A stretch of DNA of 64,000 nt from contig NZ_BMNK01000001.1 of assembly GCF_014646515.1 (NCBI RefSeq), positions 1 to 64,000 of the forward strand. The letters are read 5' to 3'. The position numbers were made by a program, and so were the translations under genes. Positions 26,557-35,600 of the stretch are shown one piece after another (position 1 is the stretch's first letter; each line of letters begins with the position of its first letter). Under the pieces are notes generated by a model. The model worked only from the letters and a program-made list of their open reading frames with translations, was not told the DNA's origin and did not search any database. Source of the stretch: Nonomuraea glycinis (GTDB taxonomy: Bacteria; Actinomycetota; Actinomycetes; Streptosporangiales; Streptosporangiaceae).

Positions 26557-28026
26557 GTGCCGACTCTCAGCGACCTCGTCGTCCGCCACACCGCGCTGAA
26601 CGCGGAGGACCTCGACTGGCTGCACTCGCTGGTCTCCGACTGGCAGCTGCTGGCCGACCTGTCGTTCGCCGATCTCATCCTGTGGGCGCCCCTGCTGGGT
26701 GAGGGCGGCTGGATCGCGATCGCCCAGATGCGGCCCACCACCGGGCCGACCGTGTATCACGACGACATCGTCGGCTCCGTGGCCGCCAAGGGCGAGCGCC
26801 CGCTGATCGACACCGCCTGGAACGAGCGGCGCATCTGCCGGGAGGGCGACCCCGACTGGTCGACCGGCGTGCCGGTCCGGGAGGAGACCATCCCGGTGCG
26901 GCGCGCGGTCCCGGAGGGCGAGGCGCGCTTCCTGGCGATCATCCAGCGCTCCACCAACCTGTCCTCGGCCCGCACCCCGTCCCGGCTGGAGCTCACCTAC
27001 CTGCAGAGCGCCTCGGACCTGGCGCAGATGGTGGCCGAGGGGCGCTTCCCCTTCTCCGGCGACGAGCCGATCCTGGTCCGCTCGCCCCGGGTCGGCGACG
27101 GCCTGCTGCGACTGGACCGGGCGGGCCGGGTCACCTACGCCTCGCCCAACGCGCTGTCGGCCTACCGGCGGCTCGGGCTGCACGCCGACCTGGTGGGCGC
27201 CGAGCTCGGCAGGGTGACCGCGACGCTGTGCTACTCCGACGAGCCCATCAACGAAGATCTCATGATCGTGGCCAGCGGGCGGGCCGCCAAGGAGACCGAG
27301 GTGGAGTCGGGCGGCACGATCGTGCAGCTCCGGGCGATCCCGTTGATCGTCGGCGGCGGCCGGATCGGCGCGCTGGTGCTCATCCGGGACGTGACCGAGC
27401 TGCGGCGGCGTGAGCGCGAGCTGATGACCAAGGACGCCACCATCCGCGAGATCCACCACCGGGTCAAGAACAACCTGCAGACCGTGGCCGCGCTGCTCCG
27501 GCTCCAGGCCAGGCGGCTGCAGGTGCCGGAGGGCCGCGAGGCGCTGGAGGAGGCCGTACGGCGGGTCGGGTCGATCGCGATCGTGCACGAGACGCTCTCG
27601 CACGCGCCGGAGGAGTTCGTGGACTTCGACGACATCGCCGACCGGGTGATCGCGATGGCGGGGGAGGTCTCGGCGGCGGAGGCGGCCGTCATGCCGCGGC
27701 GGGTGGGCGGCTTCGGGGTGCTGCCCTCGCTGATCGCCACCCCGCTCGCGATGGCGCTGACCGAGTTGCTGCAGAACGCGCTCCAGCACGGCCGGCCTCA
27801 GCGGCTGCAGGTGGTGGTCGAGCCGGGCCCCGAGCGGCTCAACGTGCTCGTCTGGGACGACGGTCAGGGGTTGCCCGAGGGGTTCGACCTCGACAGTTCC
27901 ACCAGCCTCGGCCTGCAGATCGTCCGCACCCTCGTCGAGGGGGAGCTGTCGGGCAGGCTGGCGGTGAAGCCGCGGGAGGGTGGCGGCACGGAGGTCACGC
28001 TCTCAATCCCGCTGCCCGCCGCCTGA
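26557..28026 (+). CDS. pdtaS: PdtaS-like sensor histidine kinase
   Basis: The 489-residue soluble kinase begins with the H_kinase_N/GAF-like domain of PdtaS (WQLLADLSFADLILW, TGPTVYHDDIVGSV), followed by a PAS domain (about 180-300), HisKA_2 with the phospho-His in REIHHRVKNNLQTVAALLRLQ (in parts) and an ATPase domain (ELLQNALQHG, DDGQGLP). In mycobacteria PdtaS acts with the antiterminator PdtaR; no such partner gene is in the window. The GTG at 26557 is chosen because it begins the conserved N-terminus PTLSDLV. Confidence 0.9.
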   Translation: MPTLSDLVVRHTALNAEDLDWLHSLVSDWQLLADLSFADLILWAPLLGEGGWIAIAQMRPTTGPTVYHDDIVGSVAAKGERPLIDTAWNERRICREGDPDWSTGVPVREETIPVRRAVPEGEARFLAIIQRSTNLSSARTPSRLELTYLQSASDLAQMVAEGRFPFSGDEPILVRSPRVGDGLLRLDRAGRVTYASPNALSAYRRLGLHADLVGAELGRVTATLCYSDEPINEDLMIVASGRAAKETEVESGGTIVQLRAIPLIVGGGRIGALVLIRDVTELRRRERELMTKDATIREIHHRVKNNLQTVAALLRLQARRLQVPEGREALEEAVRRVGSIAIVHETLSHAPEEFVDFDDIADRVIAMAGEVSAAEAAVMPRRVGGFGVLPSLIATPLAMALTELLQNALQHGRPQRLQVVVEPGPERLNVLVWDDGQGLPEGFDLDSSTSLGLQIVRTLVEGELSGRLAVKPREGGGTEVTLSIPLPAA

Positions 28027-28055
28027 TGCGCGCCGCCTGAAGGGGCCGATTCCGT

Positions 28056-28093
28056 CAGAAAGCCTGAACGGATTCCCCCAGAAAGCCTGAACG
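28056..28093. repeat. Two copies of a 15-nt direct repeat
   Basis: CAGAAAGCCTGAACG occurs at 28056-28070 and again at 28079-28093, just after the kinase stop codon. The second copy runs into the 5' side of the terminator hairpin. Confidence 0.6.
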
Positions 28094-28120
28094 CCGCGCC
28101 CCTGTGTCAGGGACGCGGCG
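28092..28120. terminator. Strong hairpin between convergent genes
   Basis: CGCCGCG (28092-28098) pairs with CGCGGCG (28114-28120), and an inner 5-bp helix (28100-28104 with 28108-28112) closes a 3-nt loop. It has no U tract, but its place between the convergent kinase and wblE genes suggests a two-way terminator. Confidence 0.6.
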
Positions 28121-28214
28121 TGGTCCTGGTGGAAACGTGGTCGCACCAGGCTGGGTGATGGGCTGCGGCGTTCAGACGGGGCTCCTTTGCCACGCTGTAC
28201 TTCTCCGGATTGTT

Positions 28215-28469
28215 TCAGGCGGTGGCGCGGGCGCGGGCCCGGGCGCTGCGGCGCTTGAGCGCCCTACGCTCGTCCTCGCTGAGGCCGCCCCAGACGCCGG
28301 CGTCCTGTCCGGACTCCAGCGCCCACTTCAGGCAGGCATCCATGGCCGAGCAGGAATGACATACTTGCTTGGCCTCCTCGATCTGCATGAGTGCCGGTCC
28401 GGTGTTGCCGATCGGGAAGAACAGCTCGGGGTCCACGTCACGGCAGGCAGCTACGTGGCGCCAGTCCAT
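28215..28469 (-). CDS. wblE: WhiB-family Fe-S regulator, WblE/WhiB1 type
   Basis: The 84-residue protein has the four cluster Cys (C9, C37, C40, C46), the WhiB turn GVWGGLSEDERR and a basic C-terminal tail (RRSARARARA). Sequence is close to Streptomyces WblE and mycobacterial WhiB1, which bind a 4Fe-4S cluster, react with NO and contact the main sigma factor. ATG 28469 follows AAGGAG at good spacing. A 6-bp hairpin (28490-28495 with 28503-28508) lies in the presumed leader. Confidence 0.95.
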   Translation of the reverse strand: MDWRHVAACRDVDPELFFPIGNTGPALMQIEEAKQVCHSCSAMDACLKWALESGQDAGVWGGLSEDERRALKRRSARARARATA

Positions 28470-28734
28470 GCGTCCACTCCTTAGTCGATGGAGCCTTAGG
28501 TCGGCTCCGCGCGGCTACTTTGTGAATGATTTCACTAAGGCGTGCGAACGAGGTCCCGGATCGTGTGGGCCGGGAGATGTTCGCCGTCGGAGGATCTTTG
28601 GGGTGTTAAAGGTCCTACGTTCCGACGTCGTGAATTGAGCTTTTCAGCCACGGAGAGTGCACGCAAGAGGGTCTGACCGAAGTTTTGGCCGTTTGGGATG
28701 TCGGATGCGTCACACAATCACCGAATGTAACGTG

Positions 28735-29700
28735 CTAGACCAGAACTTGTAATGCGTTCGGGGTAGCCCGGAATGTGACGTACTCGCGCTCGCCGAGGTA
28801 GTCCCCGTCCAGTTGGAAGGCCACCGGGCGGTTGGCGGTCAGGGTGAACTCCGCCTCGTCGTGCAACTGGACCAGGTGCCTGCCGGACGGCAGGCTGTCA
28901 CTCTCGGTGAGGATGTGCCGGACCACCGGCGCCATCGCCAGCGGCCCGATCCGCCGCAGAGCCAGCATGTCGAGCCCGGTCTCGAAGGCCGCCCACGGTG
29001 TGGGGAGGACGGGCTTGCTCCCGATGTAGGACCAGGGCGAGGTGTTGCTGATGATCGCCATGTAGACGCCGGCGGCGGACGGGATGCCGGGACCGGTCAG
29101 GCGCATCGCGGGATGCTGCTTGTCCGTCGCCAGATAGTGCCGCAGGGCGGTGTTGACATACCGGGTGGGGGTTGCCTTGCGCCCGGCTCCCCGCAGCCCC
29201 TCGACGGCTCTGATGACCTCCGCGTCGTAGCCCATGCCCGAGCAGAAGGTGAAGTAGCGGCTCTCGCCCTCCCAGAGGGCCTGCCCCAGCCCGACGGTGC
29301 GCCGCCGGCCCTCGCGCAGCGCCTCCAGCACGGCGCCGGTGGCCTCGACGGGCTCGTTGGGCAGGCCGAGGGCCCTGGCGAAGACGTTGGCGCTGCCGCC
29401 CGGGATGACGATCAGGCCCGGCCGCCCCGCGCTCGGGTCGTCGCCGCCGGGGGGTGTGCCGCCGTTGACCGGGTTGAGCAGTCCGTTGACCGTCTCGTTG
29501 ATGGTCCCGTCACCGCCCAGCACGGCCACCACGTCGTAGCCCTTGGCGCGGGCGTTGGCGGCCAGGGTGGCCGCGTGGCCGCGGTAGGCCGTCTGCTCGA
29601 CGGTCAGATCGACGGCGGCGCCCAGCGCGCGGATGAGCACGTCGCGTGTCCGGGCGTTCGTGGTGGTGGCCTTGGGGTTCACCAAGAGCATCGTGCGCAT
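28735..29700 (-). CDS. Diacylglycerol kinase family lipid kinase
   Basis: The 321-residue protein has the DAGK catalytic domain with the nucleotide loop VAVLGGDGTINETVNG and PGGSANVFAR, followed by the C-terminal beta domain (CSGMGYDAEVI, FQLDGDYLGE). Relatives phosphorylate diacylglycerol, sphingosine-like lipids or take part in phospholipid synthesis. Substrate is not predictable. Single gene, convergent with nothing close. Confidence 0.88.
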   Translation of the reverse strand: MRTMLLVNPKATTTNARTRDVLIRALGAAVDLTVEQTAYRGHAATLAANARAKGYDVVAVLGGDGTINETVNGLLNPVNGGTPPGGDDPSAGRPGLIVIPGGSANVFARALGLPNEPVEATGAVLEALREGRRRTVGLGQALWEGESRYFTFCSGMGYDAEVIRAVEGLRGAGRKATPTRYVNTALRHYLATDKQHPAMRLTGPGIPSAAGVYMAIISNTSPWSYIGSKPVLPTPWAAFETGLDMLALRRIGPLAMAPVVRHILTESDSLPSGRHLVQLHDEAEFTLTANRPVAFQLDGDYLGEREYVTFRATPNALQVLV

Positions 29701-29811
29701 GGGGCCAGCGTATCCGCTGGTCGATGTCTACCTTGTGGAGAAAATCCCATTTTGTGAGGTTTCGCCGGAGCGGGATTCTGCGGCGGGCGTACGCGTAGGT
29801 AGGGTTCGGAT

Positions 29812-30198
29812 GTGTCGAAGCGTCCATGGAGCCTGATCACCGCCGCCCTCGTCGTCGCCCTCGAAGGGCTGGTCGCGTCCGGGCTGGGCATCTACGTCCT
29901 GGTGGAGACGGTGCGCGGCGGAGCCGACGACCTGACGGCCGCGCTGGCCGAGGCGGCGTTCGGCCTGCTGATCGGCGCCGGACTGCTCTGGGTGGCCTGG
30001 GGCGGACTGCTGGCGGCCGAGCGGTGGGGGAGAGCGCCCAGCGTGCTGACCCAGATCTTCATGATCCCTGTGGCGGTCACGCTCATCCAGTCGGACCAGC
30101 CACTCATCGGGATCCCGTTGATCGTGGTCGCCCTGATCGGGCTCGGCACGCTGCTGGCGCCTCCCACCACCCACGCCCTCTATGGGGACGAGACCTAG
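29812..30198 (+). CDS. Small integral membrane protein
   Basis: The 128-residue protein has four predicted membrane helices (about 8-30, 42-65, 82-97 and 100-118) and no known domain that I recognise. The GTG start at 29812 sits 6-7 nt after a TAGGGT -10-like box and may be leaderless. The last 4 nt overlap the end of the convergent sigma factor gene. Function unknown. Confidence 0.72.
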   Translation: MSKRPWSLITAALVVALEGLVASGLGIYVLVETVRGGADDLTAALAEAAFGLLIGAGLLWVAWGGLLAAERWGRAPSVLTQIFMIPVAVTLIQSDQPLIGIPLIVVALIGLGTLLAPPTTHALYGDET

Positions 30199-30995
30199 TC
30201 GTCGGCCGTAAGGCCCTCGCGAAGCTGGGCGAGGGTGCGGGCGAGCAGCCGGGACACGTGCATCTGCGAGATGCCGAGCTCGGTGGCGATCTGCGACTGG
30301 GTCATGTTGCCGAAGAAACGCAGCAGCAGAATGCGCTTCTCGCGCGGCGGCAGCCGCTCAAGCAGCGGCTTGAGCGACTCGCGATATTCGACCCCCTCCA
30401 GCGACTCGTCGACGATGCCGAGCGAGTCGGAGACGGCCGGCGCGTCGTCGTCGCCGGAGTCGGGCGCGTCCAGGGACACGGTCGAATAGGCGTTGGCCGA
30501 CTCGAGCCCCTCGAGCACCTCCTCCTCGGTCATCTTGAGGAAGGTCGCCAGCTCGGCCACCGTGGGCGCCCGGCCTTCGCGCTGCGACAGCTCGCTGATC
30601 GCCTTGGTGAGCGAGAGCTTGAGCTCCTGCAGCCGGCGCGGCACCCGGACCGCCCAGCCCTTGTCACGGAAGTGGCGCTTGATCTCGCCGACGATCGTGG
30701 GAGTGGCGTAGGTGGAGAACTCGACGCCGCGGTTGAGGTCGAACCGGTCGATGGACTTGATCAGACCGATGGTGGCGACCTGCGTGAGGTCGTCGAGCCA
30801 CTCGCCCCGGTTGCGGAAGCGACGGGCCAGATATTCGACCAGGGGAAGGTGAAGCTCGACCAGCTCGTCCCTGATGCGCTGGCGGCGCGGCTCCTCGGGA
30901 CTCAGCTCGGACAGCTCGGCGAAGAGCATGCGAGCACGCACCCGGTCGGGCACGGCGTGTTCGCTGGTGGCCATGGCTCCAGTCCCTTCCGTCAC
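30195..30995 (-). CDS. SigB/SigF/SigH-type RNA polymerase sigma factor
   Basis: The 266-residue group 3 sigma factor contains region 2 (HLPLVEYLARRFRNRGEWLDD, DLTQVATIGLIKSIDRFD, FSTYATPTIVGEIKRHFRD in parts), region 3 and region 4 (MTQSQIATELGISQMHVSRLLART in parts). It overlaps the upstream anti-sigma gene by 4 nt. Its position close to wblE matches, from memory, the sigH locus of S. coelicolor, which serves osmotic stress and sporulation; the exact paralogue is inference. Confidence 0.92.
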   Translation of the reverse strand: MTEGTGAMATSEHAVPDRVRARMLFAELSELSPEEPRRQRIRDELVELHLPLVEYLARRFRNRGEWLDDLTQVATIGLIKSIDRFDLNRGVEFSTYATPTIVGEIKRHFRDKGWAVRVPRRLQELKLSLTKAISELSQREGRAPTVAELATFLKMTEEEVLEGLESANAYSTVSLDAPDSGDDDAPAVSDSLGIVDESLEGVEYRESLKPLLERLPPREKRILLLRFFGNMTQSQIATELGISQMHVSRLLARTLAQLREGLTADD

Positions 30996-31417
30996 GCCGA
31001 CCTCGCCACGCCTCGGCGCTTACGCAGGACGATCGCCATGCGGTCGGGGGAGTCGGTCACCGCGTCGACGTCGTCTGCCAGCGCGGTCAGCACCATCCAG
31101 GCGAAATCATCGCGTTTCGGCGCAGAGCTCCCCACGGTCGCGACTTCGACGCGGACCTGCATCTCCTGGCCCGTGAGCTCGAACTCGGCGGTCAGGTCAG
31201 TGCCTGGCACCGCTTCGCTCAGCAGCATGGCGCACGCTTCGTCGACCGCGATCCGCAGATCCTCGATCTCGTCCAGCGTGAAATCCAGCCGGGCGGCCAG
31301 CCCGGCCGTGGCCGTACGCAACACCGACAGATAAGCGCTGGCGGCGGGGAGCCTGATGCTCACCACGTCGCGGATGGCTGCCTCGCCTGTCGTGCGCGTC
31401 TCGGTTTCCTCGGTCAC
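30992..31417 (-). CDS. RsbW-type anti-sigma factor (serine-protein kinase)
   Basis: The 141-residue protein belongs to the GHKL-fold anti-sigma factors. The ATP-binding N-box region is LRIAVDEACAMLL; the G-box part is less typical (DDFAWMVLTALADDVD). It should bind and hold the sigma factor encoded downstream and be released by an anti-anti-sigma protein not present here. The GTG start follows GAGGAGG. The gene overlaps the sigma gene by 4 nt, coupling their synthesis. Confidence 0.9.
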   Translation of the reverse strand: MTEETETRTTGEAAIRDVVSIRLPAASAYLSVLRTATAGLAARLDFTLDEIEDLRIAVDEACAMLLSEAVPGTDLTAEFELTGQEMQVRVEVATVGSSAPKRDDFAWMVLTALADDVDAVTDSPDRMAIVLRKRRGVARSA

Positions 31418-31498
31418 GATCCTCCTCGCGTATAAGACGCCTACTGCAACTTACCGCCCCCGGGACGTGCTTGGCGGATTCAGACTCGCCATCAACGG

Positions 31499-31537
31499 AA
31501 AAGGCTCTGTGCGGTCTGGAGCCGCACAGAGCCTTTT
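31499..31537. terminator. Bidirectional rho-independent terminator
   Basis: A perfect 16-bp stem (31499-31514 with 31522-31537) around a 7-nt loop begins AAAA and ends TTTT, so either strand gives a U tract. It ends sodN on the minus strand. Confidence 0.92.
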
Positions 31538-31545
31538 GCGCCGGT

Positions 31546-31947
31546 TTAGGCGGCCTTGGTCTCCCAGAAGATCTTGGAGATCTCGTCGATCTTGCCGAGC
31601 AGCGCATCGGCCTTGGCGACGTCGACCGTCCCCTTGCCGCCCGCCGCGCCGGCCAGCTTCGTGGCGTCCCAGAAGAGCTGGTGGAGCTGGGGGTAGGTCT
31701 CCAGGTGCGGAGGCTTGAAGTAGTCGGTCCAGAGCACCCACAGGTGGTGCTTGACCAGCTCGGCCCGCTCCTCCTTGATGGTGATCGCGCGAGCGCGGAA
31801 GACCGGGTCCTCGTTGCCCGCGTACTTCTCCATGATCGCCTTGACCGACTCCGCCTCGATCCGGGCCTGAGCGGGGTCGTAGACACCGCAGGGCAGGTCG
31901 CAGTGGGCGGAAGCGACATGCTTGGGTCGTAGCAGTCGTGCGAGCAT
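31546..31947 (-). CDS. sodN: Nickel superoxide dismutase precursor
   Basis: The 133-residue precursor has a 14-residue leader (MLARLLRPKHVASA) and then the nickel hook HCDLPCGVY, where the exposed His1, Cys2 and Cys6 of the mature protein bind Ni. The hexameric enzyme removes superoxide in the cytosol. ATG 31947 is chosen because AAGGAAGG lies 8 nt upstream and because the leader length fits. The leader-cutting peptidase SodX is encoded divergently next door. A strong terminator follows the gene. Confidence 0.96.
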   Translation of the reverse strand: MLARLLRPKHVASAHCDLPCGVYDPAQARIEAESVKAIMEKYAGNEDPVFRARAITIKEERAELVKHHLWVLWTDYFKPPHLETYPQLHQLFWDATKLAGAAGGKGTVDVAKADALLGKIDEISKIFWETKAA

Positions 31948-32036
31948 CAGAAAATCCTTCCTTGATGCCGAATCAGCTTGGTCCAAGTACCGACCTTACT
32001 CGTGTTCAAATGCCTTCGGATGAGGGGGTCAGGCCC

Positions 32037-32372
32037 ATGAGAGTGCGTGTCGAGGGTGACTCGATGCGTCCGGCGCTGCTGCCCGGGGACTGGCTTCTGG
32101 TACGGCGCGGCGCCCGGGTACGCCCCGGCGACCTCGTGGTGGCCAGGTTGCCCGGCGAGCCGGACCGGCTGATCGTCAAGCGGGTCGCCTGGCACGGCGC
32201 GGACGGCTGGTGGCTGGAGAGCGACAACCAGCGCGCCTCGGGCCGCCGCGACAGCTGGGACTTCGGGGCGGTCCCCGAGCTGGTCGGGCGGGTCGTGCTG
32301 CGCTACTGGCCGCCGCGCTACCGGCCACTGCGCCACCGGCCACTGCGCTACTGGCGGCGGCGCGCCCGGTAG
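32037..32372 (+). CDS. sodX: Nickel-type superoxide dismutase maturation protease
   Basis: The 111-residue soluble S26-family peptidase cuts the SodN leader to expose the Ni-binding His. The catalytic Ser9 lies in VEGDSMRP and the general-base Lys48 in LIVKRVAW; no membrane anchor is present, as expected for SodX. ATG 32037 is preferred because GAGGGGG lies 8 nt before it; ATG 32010 is an alternative. The C-terminus has a repeated RPLRYW/RPLRHR tract. It overlaps the convergent CGNR gene by 25 bp. Confidence 0.92.
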   Translation: MRVRVEGDSMRPALLPGDWLLVRRGARVRPGDLVVARLPGEPDRLIVKRVAWHGADGWWLESDNQRASGRRDSWDFGAVPELVGRVVLRYWPPRYRPLRHRPLRYWRRRAR

Positions 32373-32761
32373 GCGGCCACGTTGGCCCGGCTGGCGCAGC
32401 GTGCCGAGCAGTAGCGGCGGGAGCGGTTGGAGGAGGTGTCGAGGAAGGCGTTCGAGCACCGGGGGTCCAGGCAGCGGCCCAGTCGCTCGGCGCCCAGCTC
32501 GGCGACGACCGCGGCCAGCCCCATGACGGCCGCGGCGCCGCTCTGGTCCGCCAGGTGCAGATGCCAGTGCCCGTCGTGGTCCGTCAGCTGAGGGCGTACG
32601 GGATAGCGGGACAGGAGGGCGTTGAGCAGGCCGGCCACCGTCGCGCCGTCGCCGGCGTCGAACACCGCGGCCAGCTCCGCGCGCAGCGGCTGGAGCTCGG
32701 GCGGTGCGGCGGGATCGTTGACCAGGCGGACCGCCCACTCGGCGTAAGAGGTCAGGTCCAT
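32348..32761 (-). CDS. CGNR zinc finger domain protein
   Basis: The 137-residue protein has an N-terminal stress-induced-domain part (residues 1-90) and a C-terminal CGNR-type zinc finger with four Cys (CLDPRC, then YCSARC) followed by RANVAAYRARR. Family members are putative transcription regulators of unknown target. The 3' end overlaps sodX on the other strand. Confidence 0.88.
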   Translation of the reverse strand: MDLTSYAEWAVRLVNDPAAPPELQPLRAELAAVFDAGDGATVAGLLNALLSRYPVRPQLTDHDGHWHLHLADQSGAAAVMGLAAVVAELGAERLGRCLDPRCSNAFLDTSSNRSRRYCSARCASRANVAAYRARRRQ

Positions 32762-32774
32762 GCCGGAGTATTAC

Positions 32775-32888
32775 ACGCCGCGAAGGGTGCCCCGAAACGG
32801 GACGCCTCTGATGCGCCGCGAGGGGCGCCTCGAAAGGGGACGCCCCTGGTACGCCGCGAGGGGCGCCCCGGAACGGGACGCCCCTGGC
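32775..32888. repeat. 3 x 38-nt tandem repeat
   Basis: Units begin at 32775, 32813 and 32851. Each contains CGCCGCGA-GGG-GC-CC and GGACGCC-CT blocks with inverted-repeat character (GAGGGGCGCC and GGGACGCCCCT). The array fills the space between the stop of the ABC ATPase gene and the start of the CGNR gene, both on the minus strand. Confidence 0.85.
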
Positions 32889-32890
32889 CG

Positions 32891-33637
32891 TCATCCCCCT
32901 TCGGGGTGCAGGACCCGGGCGAGGAAGGAGCGGGTGCGTTCGTGCTGGGGGTCGCCGATCACCTGGCTGGGCGGGCCGTCCTCGACGATGACGCCGCCGT
33001 CCATGAAGACCACCCGGTCGGCCACCTCGCGGGCGAAGCCCATCTCATGGGTGACCACGAGCATGGTCATGCCCTCCTCCGCCAGCTTGCGCATGACGGC
33101 GAGCACGTCGCCGACCAGCTCCGGGTCGAGCGCCGAGGTGGGCTCGTCGAACAGCATCAGGTCGGGGTTCATCGCCAGCGCCCTGGCGATGGCCACCCGC
33201 TGCTGCTGACCGCCGGAGAGCTGGGCGGGGAAGGAGTCGCACTTGTCGCCGACGCCGACCTTCTCCAGGTTCTCCCTGGCGACGACCTCGGCGTCCCGCT
33301 TGGACCGCTTCAGCACCCGCTGCTGGGCGATCATCACGTTCTGCAGGGCCGTCATGTGCGGGAAGAGGTTGAACTGCTGGAACACCATGCCGATGCGGCG
33401 CCTGACCGCGTCGATGTCCACGTCGGGGTCGGTGACCTCGATGCCCTCGACGTGGACGTGCCCCTTGGTCGGCTCCTCCAGCAGGTTCACGCAGCGCAGC
33501 AGCGTCGACTTGCCGGAGCCCGAGGGCCCGATCACGCACACCACCTGGCCGGGCTCGACCAGCATGTCGATGCCCACGAGCACCTTGTTGGCGCCGAAGT
33601 GCTTGTGCAGGTCCTTGATCTCGATGGCGTGGGTCAT
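32891..33637 (-). CDS. Polar amino acid ABC transporter, ATP-binding protein
   Basis: The 248-residue GlnQ-type ATPase has Walker [10 protein letters not shown], signature LSGGQQQR, Walker B LMLFDEP and the H-loop VVTHEMGFA. It drives uptake by the permease and binding protein encoded upstream. ATG 33637 ([10 protein letters not shown]) overlaps the permease stop by 4 nt. It is the last gene of the operon, followed by a tandem repeat array. Confidence 0.93.
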   Translation of the reverse strand: MTHAIEIKDLHKHFGANKVLVGIDMLVEPGQVVCVIGPSGSGKSTLLRCVNLLEEPTKGHVHVEGIEVTDPDVDIDAVRRRIGMVFQQFNLFPHMTALQNVMIAQQRVLKRSKRDAEVVARENLEKVGVGDKCDSFPAQLSGGQQQRVAIARALAMNPDLMLFDEPTSALDPELVGDVLAVMRKLAEEGMTMLVVTHEMGFAREVADRVVFMDGGVIVEDGPPSQVIGDPQHERTRSFLARVLHPEGG

Positions 33638-34461
33638 CGGCCCGTCCCCTTGAGCTTCTCCAGCCGTCCCGCGAGGTAGCCCAGCGGGATGGTGACGATC
33701 AGGTACGTGATGCCGGCGACCATGATGGGCGTGGCGTTGGCGTACTGGGAGGCCAGGTCGTTGCCGAACTTGGCCAGCTCCACGTACTGACCGGAGACGC
33801 CCAGGAACAGGACCAGGGAGGAGTCCTTCAGCAGGGCCACGAACTGGTTGGTGGTCGGCGGGATGACGATCCGGATGGCCTGCGGGATCACCACGGTGAC
33901 CTGCGACCTGGCCGCCGACATGCCCAGTGACCTGGCCGCCTCGATCTGCCCCCGGGGCACGGCCTGCAGGCCCGCCCTGAAGATCTCCGCCTGGTAGGCC
34001 GCGCCGACCAGGCCGAGCCCGAGGATGCCCTGTCCGTAGGTGCCGAAGGGCACCTCGAAGCCGGGCAGCGCCAGCGGCAGGAAGGTGATCATCAGGAAGA
34101 TCAGCAGGGCCGGCAGGCCGCGGAAGATCTCGATGTAGATCGCCGAGATCCACCGGTACGGACGCACCGTCGACAGCCGCATCAGCGCGAGCAGCAGCCC
34201 GAACACGGCCGACAGGACGAAGCCGCCGACCGTGTAGATGATCGTGTTGCGCAGGGCGATCGTGAACAGGTCGGGCAGGGCGTGCGCCGCCACGTCGGGC
34301 TTGGCGAAGTTCTGCGCCAGGCTCGGCCAGTCGGCGTAGAAGACGAACCCGACCAGGGCGGCGATCAGGACGGCGTACTGGATGCCGCGGCTGATGCGCT
34401 GTTTCTTGCGGGGGCTGAGCCGGGCTCGCGCCGGCTCAGCCGTTCTCGGCAGTTCCGCCAT
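33634..34461 (-). CDS. Polar amino acid ABC transporter, permease
   Basis: The 275-residue HisM/GlnP-type permease has about five membrane helices and the cytoplasmic EAA loop ([23 protein letters not shown] in part). A single permease gene suggests a homodimeric channel. It lies 3 nt from the binding-protein gene and overlaps the ATPase gene, so the three are one operon. Confidence 0.92.
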   Translation of the reverse strand: MAELPRTAEPARARLSPRKKQRISRGIQYAVLIAALVGFVFYADWPSLAQNFAKPDVAAHALPDLFTIALRNTIIYTVGGFVLSAVFGLLLALMRLSTVRPYRWISAIYIEIFRGLPALLIFLMITFLPLALPGFEVPFGTYGQGILGLGLVGAAYQAEIFRAGLQAVPRGQIEAARSLGMSAARSQVTVVIPQAIRIVIPPTTNQFVALLKDSSLVLFLGVSGQYVELAKFGNDLASQYANATPIMVAGITYLIVTIPLGYLAGRLEKLKGTGR

Positions 34462-34464
34462 GGA

Positions 34465-35316
34465 TCAGCCCAGCTCGCCGGGCTTCTTACCGAACCACTT
34501 GACGAAGATCTCCTCGTAGGTCCCGTCGGACTTGGCCTTGGTGATCTCGTCGTTGATCGTCTTGAGGAGGACGGGGTCGGCGCCCTTCTTGAGGCCGACG
34601 CCGTACTGCTCGCCGGTGTCGAGGCTGGCGATCAGCTCGAACTTCTCCGCGACATCCGGCTTCTTCAGCCAGGTGAGCACCACCGGGAGGTCCTGGACGA
34701 TCACGTCGGCCTGACCGGCCTGCAGGGCCAGGAGCTCCTTGGGCGAGTCGGCGTACTCGGTCGGGTCGAAGCCCTGCTTCTTGACGTAGTCGAGGCCGGT
34801 GGTGCTGGCCTGCGCGCCGAGCTTGAGGTTCTTCGCCTTGACGTCCTCCAGGGAGGTGGCGCCGGTGCCCTTCTTGGCCAGCAGGGCCTGCGTGGCGTCG
34901 AAGTAGGGGACCGAGAAGTCGATGTTCTGCTGACGCTCGGGGGTGATCGTCATGCCGGCGGCGGCCACGTCGCACTTCTTGGCGGCCATGGCCGCGCCGC
35001 TCTTGATGACGGCGAAGTCGATGTCGACGATCTCCTGCTCAACGCCGAGCTTCTTGGCGGCTAGATCGACGATGTCCACGTCGAACCCGACGACCTTGCC
35101 GCTGGCGTCCTTGAACTGGAACGGCTCATACGGGATGTTCGTGCAAACGGTGAGCTTGCCGGGCTTCACCAACTGCGCGCCACCGGCGGCCGAGGCGCTG
35201 GTGGTGGCCGTACCCGTGCCTCCGGTGTCGCTGCCGCAGGCGGTCAGGGCCAGAGCGGCGGTCAAGGCGAGTGCGCCGGCGGCGGAGCCGCGGCGTGTCA
35301 AGGGCCAGAGGGCCAT
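34465..35316 (-). CDS. Polar amino acid ABC transporter, substrate-binding lipoprotein
   Basis: The 283-residue protein has a lipoprotein signal ending in the lipobox LTAC-GS and then an SBP_bac_3 domain (KLTVCTNIPYEPFQF, VGFDVDIVDLAAKKLG, FSVPYF, GAQASTTG). It would bind glutamate, glutamine or another polar amino acid outside the membrane. ATG 35316 follows GAGGAGG at 6 nt and gives a proper signal peptide; the frame upstream to 35343 does not. It is the first gene of the operon. Confidence 0.93.
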   Translation of the reverse strand: MALWPLTRRGSAAGALALTAALALTACGSDTGGTGTATTSASAAGGAQLVKPGKLTVCTNIPYEPFQFKDASGKVVGFDVDIVDLAAKKLGVEQEIVDIDFAVIKSGAAMAAKKCDVAAAGMTITPERQQNIDFSVPYFDATQALLAKKGTGATSLEDVKAKNLKLGAQASTTGLDYVKKQGFDPTEYADSPKELLALQAGQADVIVQDLPVVLTWLKKPDVAEKFELIASLDTGEQYGVGLKKGADPVLLKTINDEITKAKSDGTYEEIFVKWFGKKPGELG

Positions 35317-35600
35317 GAGAGGCCTCCTCAAGTGATATGCCACGAAAGATGAGTTTCATGCAGTTTAGATGGGGTTATGCAGAGCTCCGCACTCTGCTGA
35401 TTAACAATGCGTCAACGGATCAGCGACGGGCGCGATACCAGAGGCCGTCTCAGCATGTGGCATCATGAGGGAACGGGTGACCCCCGTAACCCCCTCAACG
35501 AGACGATCGACGAGGGGACCCTGGCGGCTACCGAAGCCAGGCCTCTCGAGTGTCTTCCGAAGGTCTCTTCCGTCCGCTGAACTTCTGGGGTTCTGTGTCC

